From the NCBI GenBank assembly GCA_964550795.1, contig CAZKBH010000007.1:1-64000 (forward strand): a DNA stretch of 64,000 nucleotides. Reading direction: 5' to 3'. Shown here one piece after another: positions 8,290 through 17,461 of this stretch (position 1 is its first letter; each line of letters starts with the position of its first letter). The position numbers and the translations under genes were made by a program. The stretch comes from M3007 sp964550795. Lineage in GTDB: Bacteria > Bacteroidota > Bacteroidia > Chitinophagales > Saprospiraceae. Under the pieces are notes generated by a model, which saw nothing but the letters and a program-made list of their open reading frames with translations, was not told where the DNA came from and did not search any database.

Positions 8290-9441
8290 TTAGATTACTT
8301 CGCCGAAGAGGGTACTGGCATAGGTGCCTACGCGGTCAAATCGCTGTGTTTCAAGTACTTTTTGGGTGTCAAAATGTACTTTTTGGTACACCGTTTCAGG
8401 GATGAAATCCACTTCCTGCGCGGCTGATCGAAGCAATATTTTGGCGTTTGGCGCGGCATTCTGCAAAATCAATTGCCATTCTTCCGCGAGGGCAGGGCGG
8501 TTGTGGGCTGCCATCCAATCCTGGTGGTCAAGTAAAATGAAATGCGTGTATTGACCTGGATTGTTTTCCAAAAACTCGCTCAAAGTGGACGTATGGGTTT
8601 TTAAGCGACCAACCCGACTTTTTAAGGTCTCAAAATGTTCCTTTTTCAGATAATTTGGACAACAATCCTCGGAATATTTGCCCAGGAAATACACTTTCCA
8701 GAAGTAGTTGTCGCGCACACTGAGCTCCGTAAAAACCTTGCGGAAACAGGCTTTTACGTAGCCCGCCATGCCATTTGAATAGGTTTTTTTGGCCAAATTC
8801 TGTTGCGCTACCGGTACCCCCAACATGCTCTGAAACACATGCCGATTGAAAAGCCAGGCTGTAAAACTGTTGATCAGTCGTGGCTCAATTTTGTCGTACA
8901 AGGCTCGTTGGGCTTCCAGGTCTTCGCATTCAAAAAATTGATAAATCAAACGTTTGGTCTGCGGGTTGGCTTCCAACACGTTTTTGACCACAAAGGCCGC
9001 CGAGCCTGCGCTCCCGTGCCAGTAAAAACTCTTACGAATGCCTTTTCCACCAAAAAAATGCAGGTTCTGATCCCAGTATTGCTGCGCATAACCATCCATT
9101 TCCGGACGAATGGCATTCTGAAAAAGGCTTTTGGCCTGTGTGTGTTTGCCCAATCCAAAGAACTGAAACAGTGTCTCGTGATCGCTGTATTGAAAGAGGG
9201 CCGTTTTAAGTTCGAGTAGCGCATTTTGGCGCGGATTCATATCCACACAATCCACCGAAAGCGGATCGTCCAACAAATAATCCAGCGCGTTGCAGCCCGC
9301 AGAGGTAAGCATCACCACCTTGCTGTCGGGGCGGAGTTCCAGCATCTCACGGTCGCAGCGGGGGTCTTCCCAACAGGTGTTGTACACCAGGTTTCCGGTA
9401 TGAATTTGCTGGAAAATCTTGTTTTTAATCTTCTTGATCAT
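8290..9441 (-). CDS. btaA: DUF3419 protein, SAM:diacylglycerol 3-amino-3-carboxypropyltransferase BtaA
   Basis: A 383-residue protein of the DUF3419/BtaA family, which transfers the aminocarboxypropyl group of SAM to diacylglycerol, the first step of DGTS betaine-lipid synthesis. Family hallmarks are NLVYNTCWEDPRCDRE near residue 18, a SAM-binding stretch VVMLTSAGCNALDYLL, and CVDMNPRQNALLELK. The C-terminal half carries HFILLDHQDWM and LLRSAA, also typical. It overlaps the upstream patatin gene by 4 bp (9438-9441) and is followed after 6 bp by btaB, so translation is probably coupled. Betaine lipids usually replace phospholipids under phosphate limitation. Confidence 0.88.
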   Translation of the reverse strand: MIKKIKNKIFQQIHTGNLVYNTCWEDPRCDREMLELRPDSKVVMLTSAGCNALDYLLDDPLSVDCVDMNPRQNALLELKTALFQYSDHETLFQFFGLGKHTQAKSLFQNAIRPEMDGYAQQYWDQNLHFFGGKGIRKSFYWHGSAGSAAFVVKNVLEANPQTKRLIYQFFECEDLEAQRALYDKIEPRLINSFTAWLFNRHVFQSMLGVPVAQQNLAKKTYSNGMAGYVKACFRKVFTELSVRDNYFWKVYFLGKYSEDCCPNYLKKEHFETLKSRVGRLKTHTSTLSEFLENNPGQYTHFILLDHQDWMAAHNRPALAEEWQLILQNAAPNAKILLRSAAQEVDFIPETVYQKVHFDTQKVLETQRFDRVGTYASTLFGEVI

Positions 9442-10499
9442 GAATTCGATTTTTTACTGTAATTCAAAGCCGGGCCGCTGCTTTCCAATTCGTTGCGCTG
9501 CACCAAATACTTCGCCCAACGGTCAATCTCACTCGCTTTTTGGTCAATAAATTGCTCGGTAATGGCCCTCAGCCGCTGGATATTTTCCGGCCTGGCATTG
9601 TCCATGGCACCTACTTTGGCATCTGGCATATCTGGGTCGAGGCGGAGGTAATTGTCGCTCACATCCAGGTTGCTGAACACGTTTTTGACGATGTGGTGGG
9701 TAGTTTCGGCCACGCCGCCCATCATGATTTGGATCAGGGAAGGAATGTTGAGTAAGGCGATGCGCTTTTGGAAAGCACGCAGCCGGAAAGACGGCCTCAC
9801 CTTGCCAGTGCCCAGGGACAACAAGCGCATGTTGATGGGCGTGTAATGCTCCTCCGTTTTCCCCACCTCAGCAATGGCGCATAGGGTTGGGTTGTTGGCA
9901 AAAACGCCCCCATCCACACAGGCGTGATGCACTTTTGAGTCCGAAAAAAATGTGGCAGGCTCGAAGTAACTGGGGGCAGCAGAGGTAGCCCGACAAACGT
10001 CCCGCACTAAAAAATCTCGTGCAGGATCCACATTGCTGGTATGGTCGTGGCTGCAAAAAAAATAGGTGCTGGCCAGTTCAAGGTTGTAGGCTGGAATCAG
10101 GGAAGGCTTGAGCAATTGACTCAGTTTAACCTCACCGAGATAATGCTGCAACAGCCGTTCGAGTTCGGTGACTTCATAACGGTCGGCAGCAAAACCAATG
10201 CTACCCAGGGTTCTGCGCAGCCAGGTAGATTTAAAAATACTTGGGCCTTGTTCGCTGTAAAAACCCACAATATCGGCGGTTGAATAACGCGGGCGACCCG
10301 GGTTTTGCTCGTCTGGTGTGAGCAGGAGGGCCGTGATGATTCCGCCTGTACTGGTACCGGCGAAAAAATCAAAATAGTCCACCAACCTGGCTTCCGGGTT
10401 GTTGGAATGTTGCTGCAGTTTACGCTCCAGCGCGTTGAGCATCATCGCTGGCACGATGCCAAGGATGCCGCCTCCGTCAATGGTGAGTACTCGTATCAT
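9438..10499 (-). CDS. Patatin-like phospholipase
   Basis: A 353-residue cytoplasmic lipid acyl hydrolase. The oxyanion loop DGGGILG is at residues 8-14, the nucleophile elbow GTSTGG at about 49-54, and the catalytic Asp in VDGGVFANNP. There is no signal peptide. It belongs to the CapV/patatin type with the LSLGTGK motif downstream. The gene overlaps btaA by 4 bp and follows the HD oxygenase gene by 36 bp. Context suggests that it turns over membrane lipids when betaine lipids are made, but patatins deacylate rather than remove headgroups, so direct supply of diacylglycerol to BtaA is only a possibility. Confidence 0.9.
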   Translation of the reverse strand: MIRVLTIDGGGILGIVPAMMLNALERKLQQHSNNPEARLVDYFDFFAGTSTGGIITALLLTPDEQNPGRPRYSTADIVGFYSEQGPSIFKSTWLRRTLGSIGFAADRYEVTELERLLQHYLGEVKLSQLLKPSLIPAYNLELASTYFFCSHDHTSNVDPARDFLVRDVCRATSAAPSYFEPATFFSDSKVHHACVDGGVFANNPTLCAIAEVGKTEEHYTPINMRLLSLGTGKVRPSFRLRAFQKRIALLNIPSLIQIMMGGVAETTHHIVKNVFSNLDVSDNYLRLDPDMPDAKVGAMDNARPENIQRLRAITEQFIDQKASEIDRWAKYLVQRNELESSGPALNYSKKSNS

Positions 10500-10535
10500 A
10501 TGAGGGTGTTTATGAAGAATAAAGTTGCGTTGGCT

Positions 10536-11102
10536 CTATTGTCTCTTTATGTAGTGTTCGCGCAATAAATCTTCCAGCCAGGCCAAAGCCGTCACAGGTT
10601 GTCCTTCTACTTTGGCCTGTTCATCCAGGCGGCGCAGCGCGATGTGTAGCTCGAATAAAGAATCCTGTTCAAAATCTCGTTGTTCTTCGGAGGATAGTAG
10701 CCCCCCTTGCTTGATCAAAGTGATTTTACTCGCCGCGGAAAGATCTGCAAAATAAAGCGGGTCTGTGCTAACGAGGTAACGTTTTGCGCGCACATGATTG
10801 GCCACAAGCCGGGCAATTTTATCGGAAAAGCCAAGCTTTCGCAGTGCCTGAGCGCCCACGTCCTCATGGTCCCAGGTTCCGTATCCGTCCATATCGCCTG
10901 CTTCGGATTCGCAGAGATGTCCGTAATCGTGGAGGAATGCGGCCAGGATAAATTCAGGGTCGTCGGGGTAGATTTTTTGGGCTAATTCGGCGGCTTGCGC
11001 GGCGTGTTCCAGTTGGCTCACTTGCTCTCCGTGGTAGGCTTCATGCCCGTGGGCACGGAAATTTTCCAAGACAGTTTTAATACTCGGATTTGTTTCGTTC
11101 AT
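10536..11102 (-). CDS. HD-domain diiron oxygenase, PhnZ/TmpB-like
   Basis: A 188-residue HD protein. Its residues line up closely with the phosphonate-cleaving oxygenase PhnZ: Y23 and E26 in YHGE (PhnZ Y24, E27), H33, H58-D59 (LHDYGH), H79, H103 and D160 (PhnZ H34, H58-D59, H80, H104, D161). PhnZ and TmpB use a mixed-valence diiron centre to split the C-P bond of 1-hydroxy-alkylphosphonates, releasing phosphate. The partner hydroxylase (PhnY/TmpA) is not in the window. It is the first gene of the operon leading into patatin-btaA-btaB. Related HD proteins of unknown function exist, so the substrate is inferred. Confidence 0.7.
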   Translation of the reverse strand: MNETNPSIKTVLENFRAHGHEAYHGEQVSQLEHAAQAAELAQKIYPDDPEFILAAFLHDYGHLCESEAGDMDGYGTWDHEDVGAQALRKLGFSDKIARLVANHVRAKRYLVSTDPLYFADLSAASKITLIKQGGLLSSEEQRDFEQDSLFELHIALRRLDEQAKVEGQPVTALAWLEDLLREHYIKRQ

Positions 11103-11177
11103 ACTGCATGTTTTATTATTACTGGATATAAAAGTCTTCGTTTGGCATTAATAATCCAATGATCCGGATTTAAAAAT

Positions 11178-11208
11178 GTGGAAAAACGGCATTGCGCCGT
11201 TTTTCCAC
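11178..11208 (-). terminator. Rho-independent terminator after susD
   Basis: A 13-bp perfect stem, GTGGAAAAACGGC and its complement, with a 5-nt loop is followed on the minus strand by ATTTTTAAA. It lies 48 bp beyond the susD stop. Confidence 0.75.
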
Positions 11209-11255
11209 GGTTTAAAACTCAAATTGTATGAAGTCTCTTTCCAGAACCTGGAAAT

Positions 11256-12725
11256 TTATTTCAGATACCACATTTTGGAATTCAGATCATCCGGACCTTG
11301 ACGGTCCACAGCCGCTTTGTAGCTCGCTCCGTTCAATGCCTGTTCAATCAGCGGGTAGCGGAAACGTACCGGAATCATATCATTGTTTTGGTTGGATGCT
11401 CCTGGAACGAGTGCCGGAATACCCGTCCGACGCCAGTCAAACCAGGCTTCCATGCCTTGGTAAAACAGGGATATCCACTTCTGAAAACCAATTTTCTGCA
11501 GTTTTTCTGCTTGTGTTCCGGCATAAGCCACCTCAGGCAACAGGAAGTAATCCGTTGGCGTATCCAGCGCATAAAAATCGAAGGAGGCGTTCACCCCATT
11601 TTCGTAGTATGTTTTTGCGTCGCCAGAAACAAGACCCTTTTCTGCTGCTTCTGCAAGCAGGAACTGTAACTCAGCGTAAGTCATCATGACCCCTTTCGCG
11701 ATAGTCAAACCCGAAGTGCTGATGGCTTGCTCGAAGTAAATGTTCCCAATCCGCGACTGGAACTGAGGTCCTCCATTGAACTGGAGTGCATCTACGTCGT
11801 TCAGGCCATTGGGAATCCCAACGTACACTGGGTTAGCTGAATTTTCAGTAGCCGGTGTTGGGCGAAAAAAGACAGGCATCCGGGGGTCGTTCAAGGTCTG
11901 AAGTGTGTCGAGCAAAGTTTTGCTGGCGCGGAATTCGTTGAATGAGCCAATCCGTGCAGAATGCAATGGAAACTGGTCGGGAGACGTAGATGCGTACGAG
12001 TAAACCGCATTGTCAGCGTTGCTTTCAAATACCGGGAAGTTCGCTGGGCTGTCAATGATGGCACGCAAATCTGCACTTACATCGCGTTTTTTGGAAATAC
12101 GCATCAGCGCACGCACCCGGAGTGAGTTGGCCAGTTTTTTCCATTTTGTTACGTCGCCTTTAAAAATCACATCGCCCGCGATCGCTTCGCTGCTGGTACC
12201 CAAGAGGTCGCTGGCCGTTTTTAGATCAGCCAGAATACCCTTGTAAATATCCTCCTGTGTGTCGTACTTCGGGTAGTTTTCGCCTTCTTTAGCGCTGGTG
12301 GCATCCGAGTAAGGAACGTCGCCGTAAGCATCCGTTGCAAGGGAGAACATCCACGATTTCATAATGAGTGCTACGGCTTTGTAGTTGTTTTGGCCGGTTG
12401 CCTCGCTTTGTTGAAGGATGATTTTAACGTCCCGCATGTTATCGAACACGTTGTTCCAGATACCATTGATTTCACCCCAGAGGTAACGGTCTTCGTTTAC
12501 AAACTGGTTTTTAGCGGTATGCTGGATCACGATGTTGCCGATACCCCAGGCTTCGTTCATGATTGTATTCATCATGTCGCGCTGAATTTGTGGCAGCAAT
12601 AAGGCTGAACTAACCGCAGTCGGTGCGTTTGGGTTGGTGTTGATCTCGTCGAAATCCTTGGTGCAACCGATCGTAAGGGCGATCAACGCCAGAACGGCCC
12701 AAGATTTTAGAAAAATATGTTTCAT
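11256..12725 (-). CDS. SusD/RagB family nutrient-binding outer-membrane lipoprotein
   Basis: A 489-residue surface lipoprotein that caps a SusC channel and binds the nutrient. The start at 12725 gives a signal peptide MKHIFLKSWAVLALIALTIGC with the lipobox Cys at residue 21. CTKDFDEINTNPNAP is the usual SusD-like_2 opening. TPR-like helices follow (YKAVALIMKSWMFSLATDAYGDVPYSDA). The frame is open to 12833 but the extra residues are not signal-like. It is the second gene of the susCD operon, 46 bp after susC. No glycan-degrading gene is adjacent, and SusD_2-type pairs often take up peptides or other oligomers, so the substrate is open. Confidence 0.93.
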   Translation of the reverse strand: MKHIFLKSWAVLALIALTIGCTKDFDEINTNPNAPTAVSSALLLPQIQRDMMNTIMNEAWGIGNIVIQHTAKNQFVNEDRYLWGEINGIWNNVFDNMRDVKIILQQSEATGQNNYKAVALIMKSWMFSLATDAYGDVPYSDATSAKEGENYPKYDTQEDIYKGILADLKTASDLLGTSSEAIAGDVIFKGDVTKWKKLANSLRVRALMRISKKRDVSADLRAIIDSPANFPVFESNADNAVYSYASTSPDQFPLHSARIGSFNEFRASKTLLDTLQTLNDPRMPVFFRPTPATENSANPVYVGIPNGLNDVDALQFNGGPQFQSRIGNIYFEQAISTSGLTIAKGVMMTYAELQFLLAEAAEKGLVSGDAKTYYENGVNASFDFYALDTPTDYFLLPEVAYAGTQAEKLQKIGFQKWISLFYQGMEAWFDWRRTGIPALVPGASNQNNDMIPVRFRYPLIEQALNGASYKAAVDRQGPDDLNSKMWYLK

Positions 12726-12771
12726 TGTCTGTATGATGTTGAAATGAAAGAAAATGGCTCGTGGCCTAGCC

Positions 12772-15700
12772 TTAAAAACGGAAGCCAACATTGACACCCC
12801 AGCTGCGGTTAGATGGAAGTGCAACCGATTCAACGCCTGGGATTACGGTTCCACCTGCTGTTGAGGAAGTCTCTGGGTCAATGTGTGGCACCTCTGTCCA
12901 AAGTGCAAGATTGCGGCCTACCAGGCTGACATTCAGGTCACGCAGACCTGATTTACCCAATAATTTATTCGGCAAAGTGTAACCGATGCGTACTTCCCGA
13001 AGTTTGGCGAAGGAAGCATCGTAGATCACACCCTCGATGAGGCTACGGCCCAACGTGTAAGTGCTGTGCCATTCGCGTGCACTGAGTTTAACCGTGTTGG
13101 CGCTGAAGGATCCGTCGGCGTTTAATACCACACCATCCCCGATTACACCATTTCCAGGCAAGGTCAAATCATATCCATTTTCACGACCTTCAAGTGTTTC
13201 GATAAGCATTCCGCCCTCGCGTCCGACGGTTTGTGTGTGCGAGTAAACCTCTCCACCTACGCGTACATCAAACAAAACACCCAAGGATAAACCTTTGAAT
13301 GTGAAAGTATTGCCAATGCCAGCCAACCAATCAGGATTGTAGTTGCCGAGCAGAATACGGCTTGGCGTGCGTTCGGGTTTGCCCTGTGAGTTGTACACAA
13401 CCTTGCCAACGTTTTCGCCTGTTGGATCGAAATATTTGTCGTTCGGATCGCTGCTTACCCGAGCGTAGCCGATGCCGTACATGTTGCCCATTTGTTCTCC
13501 AACACGAGCCTCAACCGTTACATAGCGAGAAGCCAGTACGTAGTTGGTCACTTCCTGGCCCGAAACCGGATCCGTAAACAACTCCTTTACCTCACTGCGG
13601 TTACGGGAGAAATTGAAGGCAACATCCCAAGTAAAGTTCCGCTTGCGGATTGGGTTGATGTTCAATGTCACCTCAATGCCCTGGTTTTGAATCAAACCAG
13701 CATTGATAATCCGCGCACTGTAGCCAGTGGTGTTGGACAATGGAATCGGAAGAATTTGGTTTTTACTTTGCGTATTGTAGTACGTAAAGTCAAGTCCGAG
13801 ACGATTTTGGAAAAAACGCACGTCAAAACCTGTCTCGATCGAAGTACTGATTTCAGGTTTCAGGTCAGCATTGACCAATACGCCGGATTCGCTGTACGAT
13901 GGGCTGCCAAGCACTGGCTGCTGCGAATTGTAAATGGTGGCCAACTGATAAGGATCCGTGTCGTTACCTACCTGCGCCAAACCAAAGCGTACTTTGGCAA
14001 AGCTCAATACATTGGATCTGATTTTGAAAGCGTCTGTCAATACCGCACTCATGTTGGCAGCGTAGTACAGGTAGCTACGCGAATCTGCAGGCAGCGTGCT
14101 AGACCAGTCATTACGGGCAGAAACGTCGAGGAAAAGGTAGTTTCTGAATCCTACCTGACCCGTTGCGTACATGGAATTGATGCGTTTCTCTGTATATGGA
14201 GTGTTGGTTAGGTTTTGAAGCGCAACCCGCGAGTTGCTGAGGGTGTAAATTCCCGGAACTGCCAACTCAGGCGCAATTACATCAGAGAAACGGCCCACCT
14301 GGCGCATGGCATTGCCACCCACGCCTACATTGAGATCAAAGTCCTGGTTGATTTGCTTGCGGTAGTTCAACAGGAAATCTGTGTTGAGTTCCGTAAAACC
14401 AATGCGCTCTTCCCGGTAGCTACCGCGCTGGAAACGCTGTGAGCTGTAGGCACGACGGCGGGCGCGGAATTCATTGCTGGCATCCGTGCCGCTGCGCAAC
14501 ATCAGGCTCAGATTATCCGTGAAATCGTACGTCAACGCTACGTTGCCATAAACACGGTTAATGTTCTGGCTATTGGTATTTTCAAACAGGTTGAAGTATG
14601 GATTGTCGTGGTAGTTGTAGTTAGAGCTGAATTGGTTCAACCCTTCACGACCAGCCATCCAGTAATCGCGCATAGAAGACAGGTCAACCTGACGACCCAG
14701 CCAGCAGTTGAAGAGATACATGATATTCTCTGTACCGTAGCTCAGATTCGGGCGGTTGTCGCTTACGTTGGTCAGGTAGTTAATGGCGGTGCGGACCTTC
14801 AACTTGGGGCTAAGATTGTAGCCACCTGCAAATGCAAGGGTGTTACGTTTCAGATCCGTGTTTGGAACGGTGCCTACCTGATCAAGCCAGGTGTAAGAAA
14901 GGCGGAAATCGCCGTTTTCGTTGCTTCCGGTCAGTGCAACGTTGTGCGTCTGTGTTACGCCTGTTTCAAAAAAGTCGCGCACATTGTCCGGGCGGGCTTC
15001 CCAAGGCGTAGCATTGATCGAGCCACGTGCAGCCAACTGTTGGTCGAGGTTTACTGGACCGATGTTCGTGAACAAGTTGCCCACATCGCCCCCACGGAAA
15101 CCATTAGAGGTAGGGGAGTCGTATTGATTGATCAATTGACCCTCCATACGTGGTCCCCAGCTTTCATCCACACCATCGCGGATACCACCACCGTTGCCGT
15201 CTTTAAATTCAAACAAACCGCCAAGGCCCTGGCCATAGACGTTTTGATAGTCTGGCAAACGAAGGACATTTTCAAAAGTGACCGTAGAATTCACGGAAAC
15301 GCCGATGCCTTTTGTGTTTTTACCCGTTTTAGTGGTAATCAAAATAACACCGTTGTTTGCACGGGAGCCGTACAATGCCGCAGCACTTGCACCTTTCAAT
15401 ACCGTGATAGACTCAACGTCGTCAGGATTTACAAAACCAGCGCCGTTGCCGTAGTCAGCTTCCTGGTAGCTGCTGCCCGAAGAACCCCGCTGTTCATTGG
15501 AAATCGGCACACCGTCCACCACAAAAAGCGGCTGGTTGCGATTGATGTTCAAGGAGCGTTCCCCACGAATGGTGATCCGAGAAGAAGAACCAATGCCTGA
15601 AGGGTTGCCAACAACTGTTACCCCCGCAATTTTACCAGAAAGGGAGTTTACGATGTTGGTTTCGCGGGCTTTGGTCATCTCTTCGCCCTTGAGTTCTTGT

Positions 15701-16077
15701 GCGGCATAACCGATGGATTTTTTGTCCCGGCTAATACCCAAGGCAGTCACAATGACTTCTTGTAACTTGTTGTCGGGTACCAGCGCGATGCTCAGATTGT
15801 TGTTTTCGCCGACAGGCACACTTTGAGCGGCATACCCTACCAGTGAGACTACCAAGGTCTCCCCGGCGCGGGCTTCAATGCTGAAGCTGCCGTTGCCGTC
15901 TGTGGTAGTTCCACGTCCAGCATTTTTAACGGAAATGGTTGCTCCTGGCAACATTTCATTGGTTTCTGCATCCTTGACGGATCCACTGACACGCTGCGCG
16001 TGAGTGGTCACGATGGACGCAAGAGTTAGTACAAGGGCACAGCAAAGGCCCTTGAAGGTGAGGCAATTTACCTTCAT
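12772..16077 (-). CDS. SusC/RagA family TonB-linked outer-membrane transporter
   Basis: An 1101-residue outer-membrane channel. The start at 16077 gives a clean signal peptide (MKVNCLTFKGLCCALVLTLA... ending THAQ). A carboxypeptidase-D-like domain follows (RVSGSVKDAETNEMLPGATISV), then a TonB-box region (LQEVIVTALG), a plug domain with FVVDGVPI and the VESITVLKGASAAALYGSRA signature, and a long beta-barrel ending GFRF. The nutrient is unknown. The 342 bp upstream carry no gene, and the promoter must lie there. Confidence 0.95.
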   Translation of the reverse strand: MKVNCLTFKGLCCALVLTLASIVTTHAQRVSGSVKDAETNEMLPGATISVKNAGRGTTTDGNGSFSIEARAGETLVVSLVGYAAQSVPVGENNNLSIALVPDNKLQEVIVTALGISRDKKSIGYAAQELKGEEMTKARETNIVNSLSGKIAGVTVVGNPSGIGSSSRITIRGERSLNINRNQPLFVVDGVPISNEQRGSSGSSYQEADYGNGAGFVNPDDVESITVLKGASAAALYGSRANNGVILITTKTGKNTKGIGVSVNSTVTFENVLRLPDYQNVYGQGLGGLFEFKDGNGGGIRDGVDESWGPRMEGQLINQYDSPTSNGFRGGDVGNLFTNIGPVNLDQQLAARGSINATPWEARPDNVRDFFETGVTQTHNVALTGSNENGDFRLSYTWLDQVGTVPNTDLKRNTLAFAGGYNLSPKLKVRTAINYLTNVSDNRPNLSYGTENIMYLFNCWLGRQVDLSSMRDYWMAGREGLNQFSSNYNYHDNPYFNLFENTNSQNINRVYGNVALTYDFTDNLSLMLRSGTDASNEFRARRRAYSSQRFQRGSYREERIGFTELNTDFLLNYRKQINQDFDLNVGVGGNAMRQVGRFSDVIAPELAVPGIYTLSNSRVALQNLTNTPYTEKRINSMYATGQVGFRNYLFLDVSARNDWSSTLPADSRSYLYYAANMSAVLTDAFKIRSNVLSFAKVRFGLAQVGNDTDPYQLATIYNSQQPVLGSPSYSESGVLVNADLKPEISTSIETGFDVRFFQNRLGLDFTYYNTQSKNQILPIPLSNTTGYSARIINAGLIQNQGIEVTLNINPIRKRNFTWDVAFNFSRNRSEVKELFTDPVSGQEVTNYVLASRYVTVEARVGEQMGNMYGIGYARVSSDPNDKYFDPTGENVGKVVYNSQGKPERTPSRILLGNYNPDWLAGIGNTFTFKGLSLGVLFDVRVGGEVYSHTQTVGREGGMLIETLEGRENGYDLTLPGNGVIGDGVVLNADGSFSANTVKLSAREWHSTYTLGRSLIEGVIYDASFAKLREVRIGYTLPNKLLGKSGLRDLNVSLVGRNLALWTEVPHIDPETSSTAGGTVIPGVESVALPSNRSWGVNVGFRF

Positions 16078-16419
16078 AGATAGAAAAGTTTGGTGTAGAA
16101 GTAAGGATGAGATTAGAATTTCTGCGTGATCAAGGGGAGGGTATGCGCAAACAAAGCCCAAAGTGAACCTTCAGGTGTGCTACCAGTTTTCACGCAGCAA
16201 AAGTAGAACGGGTAAAATCAGGCGGGCAGAAGTAGTAGTTTAAGTCTTGATTAAGTTGATGTAAATCAATGAGTTATGTAAATTTAATGTAATTATACTG
16301 TTAAATAATTGTAAGAAGTAGCGATAACATATTGACTCCATTTTGACCCATCTTAAGGTTGGTGAAGTTAAAACCAACTTAGTGCTTGTCTAAACTTTAG
16401 ACAAGCACTTATACGCTGG
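16078..16419. other. Gene-free region: susC promoter side and peroxidase terminator
   Basis: These 342 bp between susC and the cytochrome c peroxidase gene hold no credible gene. CAAAAGTA at 16198-16205 reads TACTTTTG on the minus strand, a possible -7 element for susC, without a clear -33 partner. An AT-rich stretch runs from 16240 to 16340. A 29-nt palindrome at 16381-16409 follows the peroxidase stop. Confidence 0.5.
16381..16409 (-). terminator. 29-nt palindrome, probable terminator of the peroxidase gene
   Basis: AGTGCTTGTCTAAA and TTTAGACAAGCACT are exact complements around one C. It lies 11 bp past the stop of the peroxidase gene. Its right arm contains ACTTTAGACAA, also found beside the palindrome at 32976-33008. 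Confidence 0.55.
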
Positions 16420-17460
16420 CTATTCTGGTTTTGAAAATGCAGGATTGCTCAGGAACTCAGGTTCGGAAAGCGTTTTCAGGAATGCAATAAGATTGGATTT
16501 GTCAGCCTCGCTCAGGCGGCCTTTTACCATTTCAAACATGATCGGATCGGTGTGTGGACCGAGTTGGAAGCCTGTATTGTAAAATTCCATCACTTCTTCC
16601 AGGGTGGCGAAACGACCGTCGTGCATGTATGGAGCGGTATATTCCACGTTGCGCATGGAGGGCGTTTTGAACGCACCTATGTCTTGTGCAAGCCCGGAGA
16701 CCGCAAATCGTCCCAAATCAGTTGGGATGAGTTCTTTTCCGTTGTTTCGAAACAAAAAATCACTAAACATGGCCCCAAAGGAGTGGCAACGTGCGCAACC
16801 ACCTTTGAGCGGATCAGAAAACAATTGCATCCCGAGCATCTCGCTTTTATCGAGGGAGTCCAGGCCGAGTTTCCAGCGATCGTAGCGGGAATTCAAGGAA
16901 ATCAGCGAACGTTCAAATTGCGACAAAGCTTTGGCAATCAAGGTGGTATCTACCGTTTCGGTGCCAAATGCACGCCAAAACATTTCGGTATAATCCGGTC
17001 GGGCCTGTAATTCTGCTACCGCTTGATCCAGCGATTCATGCATCTCTAGGGGATCCTGAATCGGCACCAAAGCCTGTGCTTCCAAGCCATGCACCCGGCC
17101 ATCCCAAAACAGCCGATGCTGCCAGGCGATGTTGACCAAACTCATGGAATTTCGCGGGCCAGCCAGCCCATCAATGCCAATACTAAATGGCCGTGGGTCG
17201 GTAAATGCGTTCTCCTGACGGTGGCAATCGGCGCAGGCCTGGGTATTGTCGCCCGATAAAATGGGATCGTAAAACAATTTTCGGCCCAGTGCAATCCCTT
17301 CCAAGGTGGTTGGATTGTCTATCGGATCAAAAAAAGGTGGGAAGGTTTCGGGTGCCTGAAAAATAAAAGGGGTGGTCGGAGGGGCTTCTGGCTTTGGAAG
17401 ATCATGGCAGGCGCTGGCCATAAAAAGTATGGCGAGGAGACCGAATAAAGGTGTACGCAT
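16420..17460 (-). CDS. Diheme cytochrome c peroxidase (MauG/CcpA family)
   Basis: A 346-residue exported heme protein that reduces hydrogen peroxide, or oxidises another substrate, with electrons from the periplasmic chain. The start at 17460 gives MRTPLFGLLAILFMASAC, a lipoprotein-type signal peptide. Two heme-binding motifs are present: CADCH near residue 77 and CARCH in the second half. PFSIGIDGLAGPRNSM and the PYMHDGRFATLEEV stretch are typical of bacterial peroxidases. It begins 1 bp after the stop of the paaB-like gene, so the two are probably co-transcribed, an unusual pairing. The longer frame up to 17565 overlaps paaB and is not supported. Confidence 0.9.
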   Translation of the reverse strand: MRTPLFGLLAILFMASACHDLPKPEAPPTTPFIFQAPETFPPFFDPIDNPTTLEGIALGRKLFYDPILSGDNTQACADCHRQENAFTDPRPFSIGIDGLAGPRNSMSLVNIAWQHRLFWDGRVHGLEAQALVPIQDPLEMHESLDQAVAELQARPDYTEMFWRAFGTETVDTTLIAKALSQFERSLISLNSRYDRWKLGLDSLDKSEMLGMQLFSDPLKGGCARCHSFGAMFSDFLFRNNGKELIPTDLGRFAVSGLAQDIGAFKTPSMRNVEYTAPYMHDGRFATLEEVMEFYNTGFQLGPHTDPIMFEMVKGRLSEADKSNLIAFLKTLSEPEFLSNPAFSKPE

Positions 17461-17461
17461 C

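Noticed and set aside
14608..15600. 330-codon plus-strand frame
   Set aside because: It lies antisense to susC, with biased composition mirrored from the barrel-coding strand; no family features.
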